A DNA stretch of 64,000 nt from Bog-159 sp963818855 (lineage in GTDB: Bacteria; Acidobacteriota; Terriglobia; Bryobacterales; Bryobacteraceae): assembly GCA_963818855.1 (NCBI GenBank), contig CAWFUH010000003.1, forward strand, positions 186,001-250,000, in the 5' to 3' direction. The notes beneath the pieces are model-generated. The model was not told the DNA's origin. It made no database searches and saw nothing but the letters and a program-made list of their open reading frames with translations. The position numbers were made by a program, and so were the translations under genes. Below, piece after piece: positions 32,814 to 42,177 of this stretch (position 1 is the stretch's first letter; the number at the start of each line of letters is the position of its first letter).

Positions 32814-33920
32814 TCAGGAAGCGGTTAGCGCCACCTGCAGCATGGCGCGCGCGTAGCCCACGTTATACGCGTACCCGGCATATCCGCCACCCCCCGGATA
32901 ATACGAACGAAAATCGGGCTGCTCGCGATCGGCGTCCAGCGCCCGCGGATGTTCCGGAAAAATCAGCCGTGGATACTTCTGCCGCACCAGTTCCCGCATC
33001 ACCGCGAACATGTCCACCTGGCCTTCATCCAGAAATACTTCGGTGTATTTCTCGTAAGGCTTCGCGACGCGCACATTGCGGAAGTGCACGTGATTAATCA
33101 CGTCGCGCGATCCAAAGTAACGGCAGACCTCCACCGGATCCTGGCCCATTTCGCGCGTCACACCGCAATCGAATGTGATCCCGTTCGATGGGCTGGGCAC
33201 AATGGCGACGAGCCGTTTCCAGCCTTCCACCGTTCCCATAATCTGCCCCGAGCCGCGGCTCAGCGGTGCCGGCGGATCGTTGGGATGCAAGGCCAGCCGC
33301 ACGCCCGACTCCACGGCTACCGGCACGACGGCTTTCAAAAAGTACGCCACGTTGTTCCACATTTCATCGAGCGAGTGCGCGCCCTCGCCAGCCAGCGGCG
33401 GCAGATCTCTCACCCGATCGTAGTCAAACGCGGTCAACCCCGCGCCCGCGCGCCCGCTTTCTTCGTAATAACCTTCCACCAGGCGATGCGCGTAGAAGTT
33501 GTATTCGATCACTGGAAGTCCCGCCTTGCCCGCCGCGCGAATGGACTGCCGGACCTTCTCGATCTCTTCATCGCGGCCGGGGCGCCCGTATATGGCGTTC
33601 GGAAAACCGGCGATCATCATATTGCCCAGGGCCAGGCCGCCGCCGCGCAGCCGATCCATGCGTGCGCGAATTTCCGATTCCTCCCAGGGGATCGGTGGAC
33701 CGCCCATGGCCACGTGATCCACGCCCAACTGTTTCACGCGGCGCATGGCTGCGTCCGTCAAACCAGCCGGGGGCCGTAGCGAAATGTCCAGGCAGATCCT
33801 GGGCATTCCCGCGCCGCCACCGCCTTGCTGCGCGGCGCGCACACTGGCCGTAGCCGACGCCATCGCGCCCGCGCCCACAGCCTGCAGGATTGTTCTTCGA
33901 GTCAAAGCATAGCGCATCAT
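32814..33920 (-). CDS. Tat-exported UxuA-like (mannonate dehydratase family) protein
   Basis: 368 residues. Tat-type signal TRRTILQAVGAGAMASA. The barrel has ALHPNDPP, GITFDCGVTREMG, VINHVHFRNV and VFLDEGQVDMFAVMRELV, as in mannonate dehydratase and related xylose-isomerase-like proteins. The precise substrate is uncertain because acidobacterial exported relatives are uncharacterised. Confidence 0.82.
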   Translation of the reverse strand: MMRYALTRRTILQAVGAGAMASATASVRAAQQGGGGAGMPRICLDISLRPPAGLTDAAMRRVKQLGVDHVAMGGPPIPWEESEIRARMDRLRGGGLALGNMMIAGFPNAIYGRPGRDEEIEKVRQSIRAAGKAGLPVIEYNFYAHRLVEGYYEESGRAGAGLTAFDYDRVRDLPPLAGEGAHSLDEMWNNVAYFLKAVVPVAVESGVRLALHPNDPPAPLSRGSGQIMGTVEGWKRLVAIVPSPSNGITFDCGVTREMGQDPVEVCRYFGSRDVINHVHFRNVRVAKPYEKYTEVFLDEGQVDMFAVMRELVRQKYPRLIFPEHPRALDADREQPDFRSYYPGGGGYAGYAYNVGYARAMLQVALTAS

Positions 33921-33950
33921 ATTGCCCGCCCTCCGAAAGTCGCTAACCCA

Positions 33951-33965
33951 TACAATAAACCTATG
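33951..33965 (+). promoter_or_regulatory. -10 hexamer abutting a start codon (leaderless candidate)
   Basis: TACAAT at 33951-33956, six bases, then the ATG of the transglutaminase-like gene. No Shine-Dalgarno sequence lies between. Confidence 0.45.
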
Positions 33966-34940
33966 CGCACTCTGCTGGCACTCTCACTGCTTGGAGGGCT
34001 CGCTTTGGCCGGGACCATCCCCGTTCCGCGCGAGCGTTCTTTCAGCTTCGAATACGCGGTCACCGTGAAGGACGTTCCCGCCGACGCGCACACAGTAGAT
34101 ATCTGGCTGCCGGTGCCGCGCGACGATGCCTTCCAGCGCATCACCAACCTGCGCGTGGACACGCCTTACCACTACGAGATCGCGACGGGAACGGAGAACA
34201 ACCATATCTTGCACATCCGCGTCAGCGATCCGAAGCAGCCTTCCATACCGGTGACAGTGCGCTTCGACGCCGCGCGCACGGCGCATATTCAACCGTTTCC
34301 CGCGGCCTCGCCCGATGGTGGCCCGACCGACCCCTCGGGCCTCGATCGCTATCTGCAGCCCGACCGTCTGGTGCCCCTCGACGATACTATCCGGCGTTGG
34401 GCGCGGGAAGTCGTCGACGCGGCCGGCGCTAAGACGGATCTCGAAATGGCCCGCGCCATTTACAACCACGTAGTGGCCACGGTGAAGTACGACAAAACCG
34501 GCAAGGGTTGGGGCAATGGCGATATCTATTACGCTTGCGACGCGCGACGCGGCAATTGCACCGATTTCCATGCCATTTTCATCGGCTACGCGCGCGCTGT
34601 GGGAATCCCGGCACGCTTCGCGATCGGGTTCCCACTACCCGCTGATCGCGGCGCGGGCACAATCGCCGGGTATCACTGTTGGGCGGAATTCTACGCACAA
34701 GGCATCGGCTGGGTGCCGGTAGATGCGTCGGAAGCCGCCAAGAATCCGGCTAAACGCGCATACTTCTTCGGCGCGCACGACGAGAACCGCGTGGAGTTCA
34801 GTAAGGGGCGCGATGTCGTGCTCGCCCCCCGGCAGCAGGGCGCTCCCTTGAACTATTTCGTATATCCGTACGTCGAACTGGATGGCGACAAATTTACCAG
34901 CATTGAAACCCGCTACTCGTATAAAGATCTGCCGCTCTGA
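33963..34940 (+). CDS. Secreted transglutaminase-like protein
   Basis: 325 residues from MRTLLALSLLGGLALAG (signal peptide). The N-terminal beta-rich half (YAVTVKDVPADAHTVDIWLPVPRDD) precedes a transglutaminase core with the Cys-His-Asp triad in GNCTDFHAIF, AGYHCWAEFY and GWVPVDASEA. These proteins are proteases or transglutaminases in the cell envelope. It is followed by two more exported proteins, probably one unit. Confidence 0.88.
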   Translation: MRTLLALSLLGGLALAGTIPVPRERSFSFEYAVTVKDVPADAHTVDIWLPVPRDDAFQRITNLRVDTPYHYEIATGTENNHILHIRVSDPKQPSIPVTVRFDAARTAHIQPFPAASPDGGPTDPSGLDRYLQPDRLVPLDDTIRRWAREVVDAAGAKTDLEMARAIYNHVVATVKYDKTGKGWGNGDIYYACDARRGNCTDFHAIFIGYARAVGIPARFAIGFPLPADRGAGTIAGYHCWAEFYAQGIGWVPVDASEAAKNPAKRAYFFGAHDENRVEFSKGRDVVLAPRQQGAPLNYFVYPYVELDGDKFTSIETRYSYKDLPL

Positions 34941-34949
34941 GCAGCAACC

Positions 34950-35279
34950 ATGAAACTCTTATTACGCTTCGCAGCCGCAGCCGTCCTGGCATTGGTCCTG
35001 GCGCCTGGGGTGACGCCGCAGGGAGGACCACCGCATCACCTGCCCTCCCTGACCGACGAGGATGTGGCGCTTCCCGATGGCAAATCTCAAAAGGAGGAGA
35101 TCCTTAAAGAGAATCACCAGAGGGACCTGAAGGATGCCGCACAACTGATCGAACTGGCCGAACAATTGAAGCAGGAGTTGGAGAAGAACGATCGCCATGT
35201 GCTTTCGATCGCCAGTCTGAAAAAGACCGAAGAGATCGAGAAACTGGCCAAGCGTATCCACTCCCGGCTGGTGCAGTAA
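34950..35279 (+). CDS. Small secreted coiled-coil protein
   Basis: 109 residues. Signal peptide (MKLLLRFAAAAVLALVLAPG), a Pro/His segment, then a charged helical stretch rich in Lys/Glu/Leu (DAAQLIELAEQLKQELEKNDR) with coiled-coil character. It lies between the transglutaminase-like and the hydrolase/PDZ genes with spacings of 9 and 1 bases. Function unknown. Confidence 0.72.
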   Translation: MKLLLRFAAAAVLALVLAPGVTPQGGPPHHLPSLTDEDVALPDGKSQKEEILKENHQRDLKDAAQLIELAEQLKQELEKNDRHVLSIASLKKTEEIEKLAKRIHSRLVQ

Positions 35280-35280
35280 C

Positions 35281-36456
35281 GTGAGTCCTCGCGGGTTCTG
35301 GCCGCTGGTCCTGACAATCCTCCTCGCGCGGACCACGGTGGCGCAGGTCTCCAGATCCCCGCTGCTGCTACTGCTGGGGGGCGATGCGAAGGTGTGGCAA
35401 GCGGCGTGTCAGGAGCGCGGCTGGCAGTTTCTGATGCCCGAGAGCGAAGGCGCGGGGAAGAGTGCGGATGAGCGCACCAAAGCCCTGGCCGCGGCCGTAG
35501 AGGACGCCGAAAAGCGGTTGCCGGTGGACCCCGGTCGCGTGTATCTCGGGGCGCAAGGCGCAGCGGTATCGATGCTGTTTTATGTGGCGGGCCGCAGGCC
35601 GGACCTTTGGGCGGCCGCTGTAGCCGTGGGTGGAAGTCCACGGGCGGCGATCGATAGCAATCGGCTGTTCGCCGCCAATACTACGAATCTACCCGTGCTC
35701 TGGCTGTTCGCAAATAAAGAAGAAGGACCTCTGGGCAAGAAACTGCAATCGGCGGGCTTCAACCTGGAGTGGCGCGAGCTTGCCGATGCCAAGCCGGCCA
35801 CAATTTTCGAATGGCTGAGCGCACATCAGCGCGATGCGTTCCCCGCCAAAGTGGATTGCGAGACTGGCAGCCCTCAGTTCACGCATTGCTATTGGGTGGA
35901 AGTTACTAAGTTCGACCCCGCCGAGAGCAATGACGTTCTGGATTCCACCCGCGTCGCGCCGCTGGGATCGGGCGCGGTGTTGGCCATCGGGCCGTTTGGA
36001 TACAACCCAGCCGATCCCGGACCCGGTGTTTTGGTCACTTCGCTGCCGGAGAAATATGCGGGACCGCTCAAGCTGAATGATCGCATCGTGGAATTGGGCG
36101 GTAAGAAGCTGAAGGACGCCGTGGAATTCGCACAGATCCTGTATCAGACAACGGAGGAGAAGCCGGTGGTCGTGATGGTCGAACGCGGCAAGGAACACGT
36201 CCGCCTGGAAACCAGAATCGATATGGCGCCTCGCGCGGAGTTGGTCACGGCCCGCGTGCGCGCGCAGTATCTGCCGGACTTGCACGAAGTCGAAGTGGTG
36301 AGCCGCGCGATCACACAGATGAAGCTGACGTTGCCAGAGGCGTGGATGCCGGCCAGAATTACCTGGAATGGCACCGAGGTAGGCAACTCCAGCACGGCTG
36401 GTTGCTGGCTGCTGGATGAACAGAAAGAGCTCCTAAGCGGCAAACGCTGCCCGTAG
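35281..36456 (+). CDS. Secreted alpha/beta-hydrolase-like protein with PDZ domain
   Basis: 391 residues from a GTG start. After a signal peptide (FWPLVLTILLARTTVA) come elements of an alpha/beta hydrolase fold (LLLLLGGDAKVWQ, VYLGAQGAAVSMLFYVAG, VLWLFANKEEG), but the usual G-x-S-x-G Ser is replaced by GAQGAA, so it may not be catalytic. Residues 235-300 are a PDZ-like domain (PGVLVTSLPEKYAGPLKLNDRI). Start follows the previous stop by one base. Confidence 0.75.
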   Translation: MSPRGFWPLVLTILLARTTVAQVSRSPLLLLLGGDAKVWQAACQERGWQFLMPESEGAGKSADERTKALAAAVEDAEKRLPVDPGRVYLGAQGAAVSMLFYVAGRRPDLWAAAVAVGGSPRAAIDSNRLFAANTTNLPVLWLFANKEEGPLGKKLQSAGFNLEWRELADAKPATIFEWLSAHQRDAFPAKVDCETGSPQFTHCYWVEVTKFDPAESNDVLDSTRVAPLGSGAVLAIGPFGYNPADPGPGVLVTSLPEKYAGPLKLNDRIVELGGKKLKDAVEFAQILYQTTEEKPVVVMVERGKEHVRLETRIDMAPRAELVTARVRAQYLPDLHEVEVVSRAITQMKLTLPEAWMPARITWNGTEVGNSSTAGCWLLDEQKELLSGKRCP

Positions 36457-36466
36457 TGCGAGCGGC

Positions 36467-36506
36467 GGTTCCTGGAGGACCCGCGCAGACCTGGAGGTCT
36501 GCCTCA
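36467..36506 (-). repeat. Dispersed palindromic element (family A, copy 3, partial)
   Basis: Inverted orientation: the minus strand reads GAGGCAGACCTCCAGGTCTG and then CGCGGGTCCTCCAGGA. It fills the gap between two convergent genes. Confidence 0.82.
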
Positions 36507-37748
36507 CTATTCGTAGCGCAGCACTTCCGCCGGCGCAATCCGCGTGGCATTGCGCGCCGGATAAATCGTAGCGAGAAAACTGACCAGTACAGCCGCCGCC
36601 GCAATCCACAACCCATCCACCCAGCGCGGCTCAAACGGCACGAAGCTCAGTGCGTAGACCTGTTCGTCCAGCCGGATCCACCGGTAGCGATCGGCCAAAT
36701 AGCAGAGCGTGTACCCGATGACCAGGCCGATCGCAGTTCCCACCACCCCGATCAAAACCCCTTGCAGCATAAATATGCCGCGGATCTGCGCCCTCTGCGC
36801 CCCCATCGACATCAGCACAGCGATGTCTCGGTACTTCTCCATCACCATCATCACCAGCGTGATCAGAATGTTCAAAGCCGCCACCAGCTCAATCAATCCG
36901 ATAGTAACCACCGTCACGGCTTTCTCCATCTGCAGCGCGTTCAGCAGTTGATGATTGCGCTCCATCCAGGTAGTGGTGGCGTACTTCGACCCGGCGAGTT
37001 GCTCAATCTCCCGCGCCACCGCCGGCGCGCGATTCAGGTCGTCGAGCTTCACTTCGATCTCATTCACCACATCGGGCAGCGAGAGCGCCTGCTGCGCCGC
37101 CGCCAGCGACGTATATGCCCAAGTATCGTCGATATCGTAGAAGCCGGATTCGAAAATCCCCACCACGCGAAAGCGGCGGATGGATGGACGCGGTCCGATA
37201 GGCGTCAATTCGCCCTGCGGGCTGACCACGCTGACCATGCTGTCGAGCAGCATGCCCACATCTTCGGCCAGCCGCGATCCCAGGATGATGCCGGGCATGC
37301 CGGGCGTGGGCGTCGCGCGCAATCGGTCCACCGAGCCGGCTTTCAGATGGCGCAACGTATCGCTGATTTGCAATTCGATGCCAATATCCACGCCTTTCAG
37401 AATGCCCCCTTTTTGATTTACCGGGCCGGAAAAGAAAATTGGACTGTAAAGCGCCGGACCCACCGCGACGACGTGGGGCACCCGGCGGATCCGGGCGGCC
37501 ATCCCTTCCCAATTCTCAATGCCGTTGCCAGGCACCTTTTCCTGTACGGTGACATGCGCCATGGCGCCCAGCAGGTTGCGCTGCAGCGTGTCGCGGAAGC
37601 CGTTATTGATGGCCAGCGCCACTACCAGCGCCATCACCCCAGCCGCCACGCCCACCACGGAGATCGCAGTGATAACGGAGATGACGGCTTCCTTGCGGCG
37701 GGCCTTCAGATAGCGCCGCGCAACGAATAGTTCAAAGGAGGATGGCAC
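36507..37748 (-). CDS. LolC/LolE-type ABC transporter permease
   Basis: 413 residues from a GTG start (VPSSFELFVARRYLKARRKEAV). The family opening FELFVARRYLKARRK, four membrane helices (about 25-50, 275-300, 320-345, 375-400), and the extracytoplasmic domain between the first two match LolC/E-type permeases of lipoprotein release or related MacB/FtsX systems. A longer start at 37790 would translate dispersed element B and is rejected. No adjacent ATPase was seen. Confidence 0.85.
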   Translation of the reverse strand: MPSSFELFVARRYLKARRKEAVISVITAISVVGVAAGVMALVVALAINNGFRDTLQRNLLGAMAHVTVQEKVPGNGIENWEGMAARIRRVPHVVAVGPALYSPIFFSGPVNQKGGILKGVDIGIELQISDTLRHLKAGSVDRLRATPTPGMPGIILGSRLAEDVGMLLDSMVSVVSPQGELTPIGPRPSIRRFRVVGIFESGFYDIDDTWAYTSLAAAQQALSLPDVVNEIEVKLDDLNRAPAVAREIEQLAGSKYATTTWMERNHQLLNALQMEKAVTVVTIGLIELVAALNILITLVMMVMEKYRDIAVLMSMGAQRAQIRGIFMLQGVLIGVVGTAIGLVIGYTLCYLADRYRWIRLDEQVYALSFVPFEPRWVDGLWIAAAAVLVSFLATIYPARNATRIAPAEVLRYE

Positions 37749-37752
37749 GAGG

Positions 37753-39288
37753 TCAGGCACCGCTCCCTGACGGTCGCGGCTCAGTAACACCGTCCAATTC
37801 GCGCAGCTGCGCTACCAGGTCGATGGGGCCTTCCGGACGGAGCAGTGGAAACAGGATCACGTCGCGGATGGATTTCGAGCCGGTCAGGATCATGGTCAGG
37901 CGATCGATACCGATGCCTTCGCCGCCCGCGGGCGGCATGCCGTAGCTGAGGGCGCGCACGTAATCTTCGTCCATCTGGTGCGCTTCTTCGTCGCCGTGTT
38001 CCCGCATGGCGAGCTGCATGTCGAAGCGGCGGCGCTGTTCCTGCGGATCGTTCAACTCGGTGTAGCCGTTGGCCACCTCCATGCCGGCGATGTAGATTTC
38101 GAAGCGGTCGACGAACGCGGGATCGCCAGGCTTGTTCTTAGATAGCGGGGAAGTCTCCACGGGGTAGTCGTAGATGATGGTGGGCTGGATCAGTTGATCC
38201 TCCACCACGCGTTCAAAGATATCCGCTAGCGCCTCGCCTGGCGTGGTCTTGCCGGAATGGCCCAGCAGCCATGCCGTATCGCGCACCTGCTCCGCGGTGG
38301 GGCGGCCGTCGCCCTGCCAGAACTCCACAATAGCCTCCCGCATGGTGAATCGCTGCAGGAATCCGAAGTTCAGCGTATGGCCGTCGTATTCCACTTCCAC
38401 GCCGCCAGTCGCATCACGCGCTGCCTGCGCGAACAACTCGGCGGAAAGATCGATCATGCCCTGGTAATCCGTGTAGGCCTGGTAAAACTCCAGCATGGTG
38501 AACTCCGGGTTGTGCTGCGTGGAGAGGCCTTCGTTGCGGAAATTGCGGTTAATCTCGTAGACGCGCTCGATCCCGCCCACCAGCAGCCGTTTCAGATACA
38601 ACTCCGGCGCGATGCGCATATACAGATCGATATCGAGCGTGTTGTGATGCGTGATGAAGGGACGCGCCGTAGCGCCGCCATACAGAGGCTGCATCATGGG
38701 CGTTTCCACTTCTATGAATCCGCGGCTCTCCAGTTGGCGGCGCAGCGAAGCAATGATCCGGCTGCGCGTGAGAAACACCGTGCGCACCTCCGGGTTCGCG
38801 ATCAGGTCGAGGTAGCGCTGCCGGTAACGCGTCTCTACGTCCTCCAGGCCGTGCCATTTCTCCGGCATCGAGAGCAGCGTCTTGGCCAGATATTCCAGAT
38901 GTTCGACGTGCACGCTCAGTTCACCGGTGCGGGTACGAAACAGGTAACCCTCCACCCCGATGATGTCACCCAGATCGATCAACTGGTAAACCGCAAAATC
39001 GCGCTCGGGGATCGCGTCCTTTTTAATGTATATTTGTAGGCGCGCGCCATTCTGCGCCAGGTGCGCGAAGCCCGCCTTGCCCATGCGGCGCAGCGTTGCG
39101 ACGCGTCCGGCGATGCGCACGCGTACCGGCACGGCAAGTTCCTCCGCGGTTTTCGCGCTGTACTCGGCCAGGATGTCAGGGATCGTATGAGTGAAATCGA
39201 AACGCTGGCCGTAGGGCCGGAAACCCAGCGCTTCGATTTCCCGAATCCGCTCCAGGCGTTGCTGCAATAACTCGTCTTCCAGGGACAA
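37753..39288 (-). CDS. lysS: Lysyl-tRNA synthetase (class II)
   Basis: 511 residues from a TTG start (SLEDELLQQRLERIREIEALG) with GAGGAG six bases upstream; longer frames are not supported. It has an OB-fold anticodon domain and the class II motifs (RYLDLI, FIEVETPMM, GGIERVYEINRNFRNEGLS, GIGIDRL). It charges tRNA-Lys. The C-terminus ends VTEPRPSGSGA, translated from dispersed element B rather than the usual family end. Confidence 0.94.
   Translation of the reverse strand: MSLEDELLQQRLERIREIEALGFRPYGQRFDFTHTIPDILAEYSAKTAEELAVPVRVRIAGRVATLRRMGKAGFAHLAQNGARLQIYIKKDAIPERDFAVYQLIDLGDIIGVEGYLFRTRTGELSVHVEHLEYLAKTLLSMPEKWHGLEDVETRYRQRYLDLIANPEVRTVFLTRSRIIASLRRQLESRGFIEVETPMMQPLYGGATARPFITHHNTLDIDLYMRIAPELYLKRLLVGGIERVYEINRNFRNEGLSTQHNPEFTMLEFYQAYTDYQGMIDLSAELFAQAARDATGGVEVEYDGHTLNFGFLQRFTMREAIVEFWQGDGRPTAEQVRDTAWLLGHSGKTTPGEALADIFERVVEDQLIQPTIIYDYPVETSPLSKNKPGDPAFVDRFEIYIAGMEVANGYTELNDPQEQRRRFDMQLAMREHGDEEAHQMDEDYVRALSYGMPPAGGEGIGIDRLTMILTGSKSIRDVILFPLLRPEGPIDLVAQLRELDGVTEPRPSGSGA
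37756..37788 (+). repeat. Dispersed 30-bp element (family B, copy 2)
   Basis: CGCTCCCTGACGGTCGCGGC then TCAGTAAC. On the minus strand it encodes the final residues of LysS and lies 5' of the permease start. Confidence 0.78.
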
Positions 39289-39327
39289 ATCGTTCTCCTC
39301 GGGGAATTTGGATATTATAGGTCTTCC

Positions 39328-40056
39328 TTGACCCGATCCATTTCTATTATCATTCCAGCCTACAACGAAGAGAAGCGATTGCCGGCGGCGCTCGCACAGG
39401 TGATCGCATATTTGCGTCGCGGCGACTGGGCTTTCGCCGAGATTCTGGTGGTGGACGACGGCTCCACGGATGGCACCGCAGACGTGGCCGGGCGCATGCA
39501 GACCGAGTTCCCAGACTTGCGCGTGCTGCGCAATCCAGGCAATCGCGGTAAGGGCTATGCCGTGCGCCACGGGATGCTCGATTGCCGCGGAGAATGGGCG
39601 CTGTTCACCGATGCGGACCTTTCCGCGCCGATCGCGGAACTGGAAAAGCTGTGGCAGGCCGCCGCGCGGGAGGACGCGCAGGTGGCGGTCGGTTCGCGCG
39701 CCCTCGATCGCGCGCTGATCGGCGTGCACCAATCCTGGTTTCGCGAAAATGCTGGCCGGATCTTCAACCTGGTTATGCGCCTGGTAACCGGGTTGCCGTT
39801 TCGCGATACGCAATGCGGCTTCAAGCTGTTTGAAGCGCGGGCCGCCCGCGAGATTTTCGGGCGGCAGTTGCTGGACGGCTTCGGTTTCGACGTGGAGGTG
39901 CTGTTCATCGGCCGCCAACTGGGCTATCGCGAGATCGAGGTGGCGGTGAAATGGAACGATGTGGCGGGGACCAAGGTCAGTACCTGGCGCGGCGTGGCCG
40001 CGTTTCTGGATCCGCTGCTGGTGCGGTGGAACCAGATCAAGGGGCGGTATGCGTGA
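39328..40056 (+). CDS. Glycosyltransferase family 2 (dolichyl-phosphate-glucose synthase-like)
   Basis: 242 residues from a TTG start. GT-A fold with SIIIPAYNEEKRLP, VVDDGSTDGTA, LRNPGNRGKGYAVRHG, FTDADLSAPI and DTQCGFKLF. This pattern is that of polyprenyl-phosphate glycosyltransferases acting at the inner membrane. No membrane helix follows. Divergent from lysS. Confidence 0.88.
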   Translation: MTRSISIIIPAYNEEKRLPAALAQVIAYLRRGDWAFAEILVVDDGSTDGTADVAGRMQTEFPDLRVLRNPGNRGKGYAVRHGMLDCRGEWALFTDADLSAPIAELEKLWQAAAREDAQVAVGSRALDRALIGVHQSWFRENAGRIFNLVMRLVTGLPFRDTQCGFKLFEARAAREIFGRQLLDGFGFDVEVLFIGRQLGYREIEVAVKWNDVAGTKVSTWRGVAAFLDPLLVRWNQIKGRYA

Positions 40057-40112
40057 ACTAGCGGGTTGGCGTAGAGGCCGCTCGAAACAATACTGGTAAT
40101 GCCGCATGATTC

Positions 40113-40201
40113 GTGGGGCAGACCTCCAGGTCTGCGCGGGTCCTCCAGGACCCGCCAAGGCCGACGTGGACGTCGGCCGCAGGAGTGGACTCCTGCCCCA
40201 C
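40113..40201 (+). repeat. Dispersed palindromic element (family A, copy 4, full)
   Basis: Nine-base outer inverted repeat GTGGGGCAG/CTGCCCCAC with three internal hairpins (CAGACCT/AGGTCTG; GCGGGTCCT/AGGACCCGC; GCCGACG/CGTCGGC). It fills most of the gap before the aldo/keto reductase gene. Confidence 0.9.
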
Positions 40202-40296
40202 AATTTATGCAGGTGTTCGGCTGCGCGAAAACTGAGCGGCATTGGCCCGAAGCCCGCCCACCGTTCCAGTGGTACAGTGTCTCTAAGGAGGGATGG

Positions 40297-41193
40297 ATGG
40301 CTCATTTTACCCGACGTGACTTTATCAAAACCGGCGTGGGCGCCTCGGTGCTCTCAACCGCCGGCGGTACGCTGCTGGCCGAGGCGCCGCCCAAGCGCCT
40401 GGCCACCGACTGGGTGACGCTCGGCAAATCTAATGTAAAGGTTACCCGTCTGGCGTTCGGCACAGGTACCACCAGCGGCCGCGCGCAACGCGCCCTCGGG
40501 CAGGAGGGCTTTACCCGCCTGGTCCGCTACGCTTACGATCGCGGCATCCGTTTCTTCGAAACCGCCGAGAGCTATCATGGCATGCCTGAGATGCTGGCCA
40601 TCGCCCTGAAGGGACTGCCGCGCGATAGCTACCGCCTTATGACCAAATACAGCACACCCGCATCCGGCGACCCGGCGCCCAAAATCGATCAGTTCCGGCA
40701 GCAGCTGAATACGGAATACATCGATATTCTGCTGCTGCACTGCCTGCGCCCGCCCACCTGGGCCACCGATTACGCCAGCCTGCAGGACGGTTTTTCACTG
40801 GCGCAGCAGAAGGGCGCCATCGCGTCTCACGGCGCATCCATCCATGGGCTGCCTGCGCTGCGCACCATCCCGGGCAACCAGTGGCTGCAGATCGCCATGA
40901 TCCGCATGAACCATAACGGCACTCGCATGGACACGCCCGACATGCGCGACGTGGATCAGTTGGGTAATGTCGAAGAAGTGGTGGCGCACACGCGCAAGGT
41001 TCACCAGCAGGGCATGGGCGTCATCAGCATGAAGCTTGTCGGGGAAGGCCGCTTCACTAAGGCCGAGGATCGCGACGCCTCCATGAAGTTCGCCATGAAC
41101 CTCGGTTGCGTCGATGCGGTGACCATAGGCTTCACGGAAACCGCCCAGGTTGACGAAACCATCGACCGCATGAACCGCGTAATGAACGTCTAA
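40297..41193 (+). CDS. Tat-exported aldo/keto reductase family protein
   Basis: 298 residues from MAHFTRRDFIKTG (Tat motif RRDFIK); AAGGAGGG precedes. The reductase core has FETAESYHG, MTKYST, LLHCLRPP. The usual catalytic Asp is replaced by Glu in FFETAESY, while Tyr, Lys and His are kept, so activity may be altered. Substrate unknown. Confidence 0.82.
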   Translation: MAHFTRRDFIKTGVGASVLSTAGGTLLAEAPPKRLATDWVTLGKSNVKVTRLAFGTGTTSGRAQRALGQEGFTRLVRYAYDRGIRFFETAESYHGMPEMLAIALKGLPRDSYRLMTKYSTPASGDPAPKIDQFRQQLNTEYIDILLLHCLRPPTWATDYASLQDGFSLAQQKGAIASHGASIHGLPALRTIPGNQWLQIAMIRMNHNGTRMDTPDMRDVDQLGNVEEVVAHTRKVHQQGMGVISMKLVGEGRFTKAEDRDASMKFAMNLGCVDAVTIGFTETAQVDETIDRMNRVMNV

Positions 41194-41196
41194 ACC

Positions 41197-41427
41197 CTAG
41201 CGCATTACCTTGACCGCCGCCGGCTGCAGTTGGTAGCCATCGCTTTTGGCGTCTTCCACCGCCAGCGAGATCAGTTCGGCATCATCCGTGCCCCGGCTCG
41301 AATCCGGATGCCCGTACTTGATCACTTCCGCCCCGATGTGCAGATGCACCGTCCAACCCTTGTGCTTCTTGTCTTCCTGCCAAACCACCTCCGCGCTCTG
41401 TGCCGGAGCCAGTTGCGCTGACATCAT
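41197..41427 (-). CDS. Small hypothetical protein
   Basis: About 76 residues from MMSAQLAPAQSAEVVWQEDK. A short alpha/beta protein with EVIKYGHPDSSRGTDDAELISLAVEDAKSDGYQL; no family recognised. It is divergent from the PxpB-like gene. A start 12 codons further upstream is possible. Confidence 0.5.
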   Translation of the reverse strand: MMSAQLAPAQSAEVVWQEDKKHKGWTVHLHIGAEVIKYGHPDSSRGTDDAELISLAVEDAKSDGYQLQPAAVKVMR

Positions 41428-41491
41428 ATGTGCGTCGCCTCCCGACAGTTTGAAAAGTAGCAAACTAAGGAGAGTGAGTCAATCCCCCGGT

Positions 41492-42166
41492 ATGCGACCC
41501 CCCGGTATGCGAACAATCGACGCGAGCGACCGTTCGTTGCTCGTGGTGTTCGACGACCGGATCTCGCTCCCAGCCCATCGCGATGTGCTGCGCCTGACGC
41601 CTCTGCTACGATCCGTGCCCGGCGTAACCAACGTCCATCCCGCCTACGCTTCGATCCTGATCGATTTCGACCCACGGAAGGTCCGTCACCGGGATGTAGA
41701 ACGTGCCGCTCGGGAACTCTTCGCGCAGGCGGTGTCGGCGCCCGTCGCCGAGCCGCGCCATTTGGAGATTCCGGTAACGTATGGTGGTGAATACGGGCCG
41801 GATCTGGACGCGGTCGCGGAGTTGACCGAGCACACGCCCGATGACGTCGTCGCTATTCATTCCAGTGCCGAATACCTGGTATATTTTCTGGGCTTCTCGC
41901 CCGGATTTCCGTATCTTGGCGGATTGCCGGAATCCATCGCCGTGCCGCGTCTGGAGACGCCCCGCCGGCGCGTACCGGCCGGCAGCGTGGCCATCGGCGG
42001 ATCGCAGACCGGCGTCTATCCCATGGCGTCCCCAGGCGGATGGCGCATTATCGGGCGCACGCCCCTGCGTCTATTCGATCCTGCCGCCGATCCGCCGGCG
42101 CTACTGCGCATGGGCGATCATCTTAGATTCGTGCCGGCCCGCCAGGCTGCAAAGGGCGCCCTCTGA
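41492..42166 (+). CDS. pxpB: 5-oxoprolinase subunit PxpB (KipI family)
   Basis: About 224 residues. KipI/PxpB signatures: AYASILIDFDP, HSSAEYLVYFLGFSPGFPYLGG, RRRVPAGSVAIGGSQTGVYP and GGWRIIGRTPLRLFD. PxpA-C hydrolyse 5-oxoproline with ATP. The start is uncertain: a 15-bp tandem duplication gives two ATGs (41492 and 41507), and a GTG lies at 41474. PxpC follows; PxpA is not in the window. Confidence 0.86.
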   Translation: MRPPGMRTIDASDRSLLVVFDDRISLPAHRDVLRLTPLLRSVPGVTNVHPAYASILIDFDPRKVRHRDVERAARELFAQAVSAPVAEPRHLEIPVTYGGEYGPDLDAVAELTEHTPDDVVAIHSSAEYLVYFLGFSPGFPYLGGLPESIAVPRLETPRRRVPAGSVAIGGSQTGVYPMASPGGWRIIGRTPLRLFDPAADPPALLRMGDHLRFVPARQAAKGAL

Positions 42167-42177
42167 ACCATATTCAG

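Noticed and set aside
36456..37730. Long plus-strand open frame (424 codons)
   Set aside because: It is the complement of the LolC/E-type permease, which has clear family motifs; the product is His/Arg/Gln-rich with no domain, typical of a GC-rich antisense frame.
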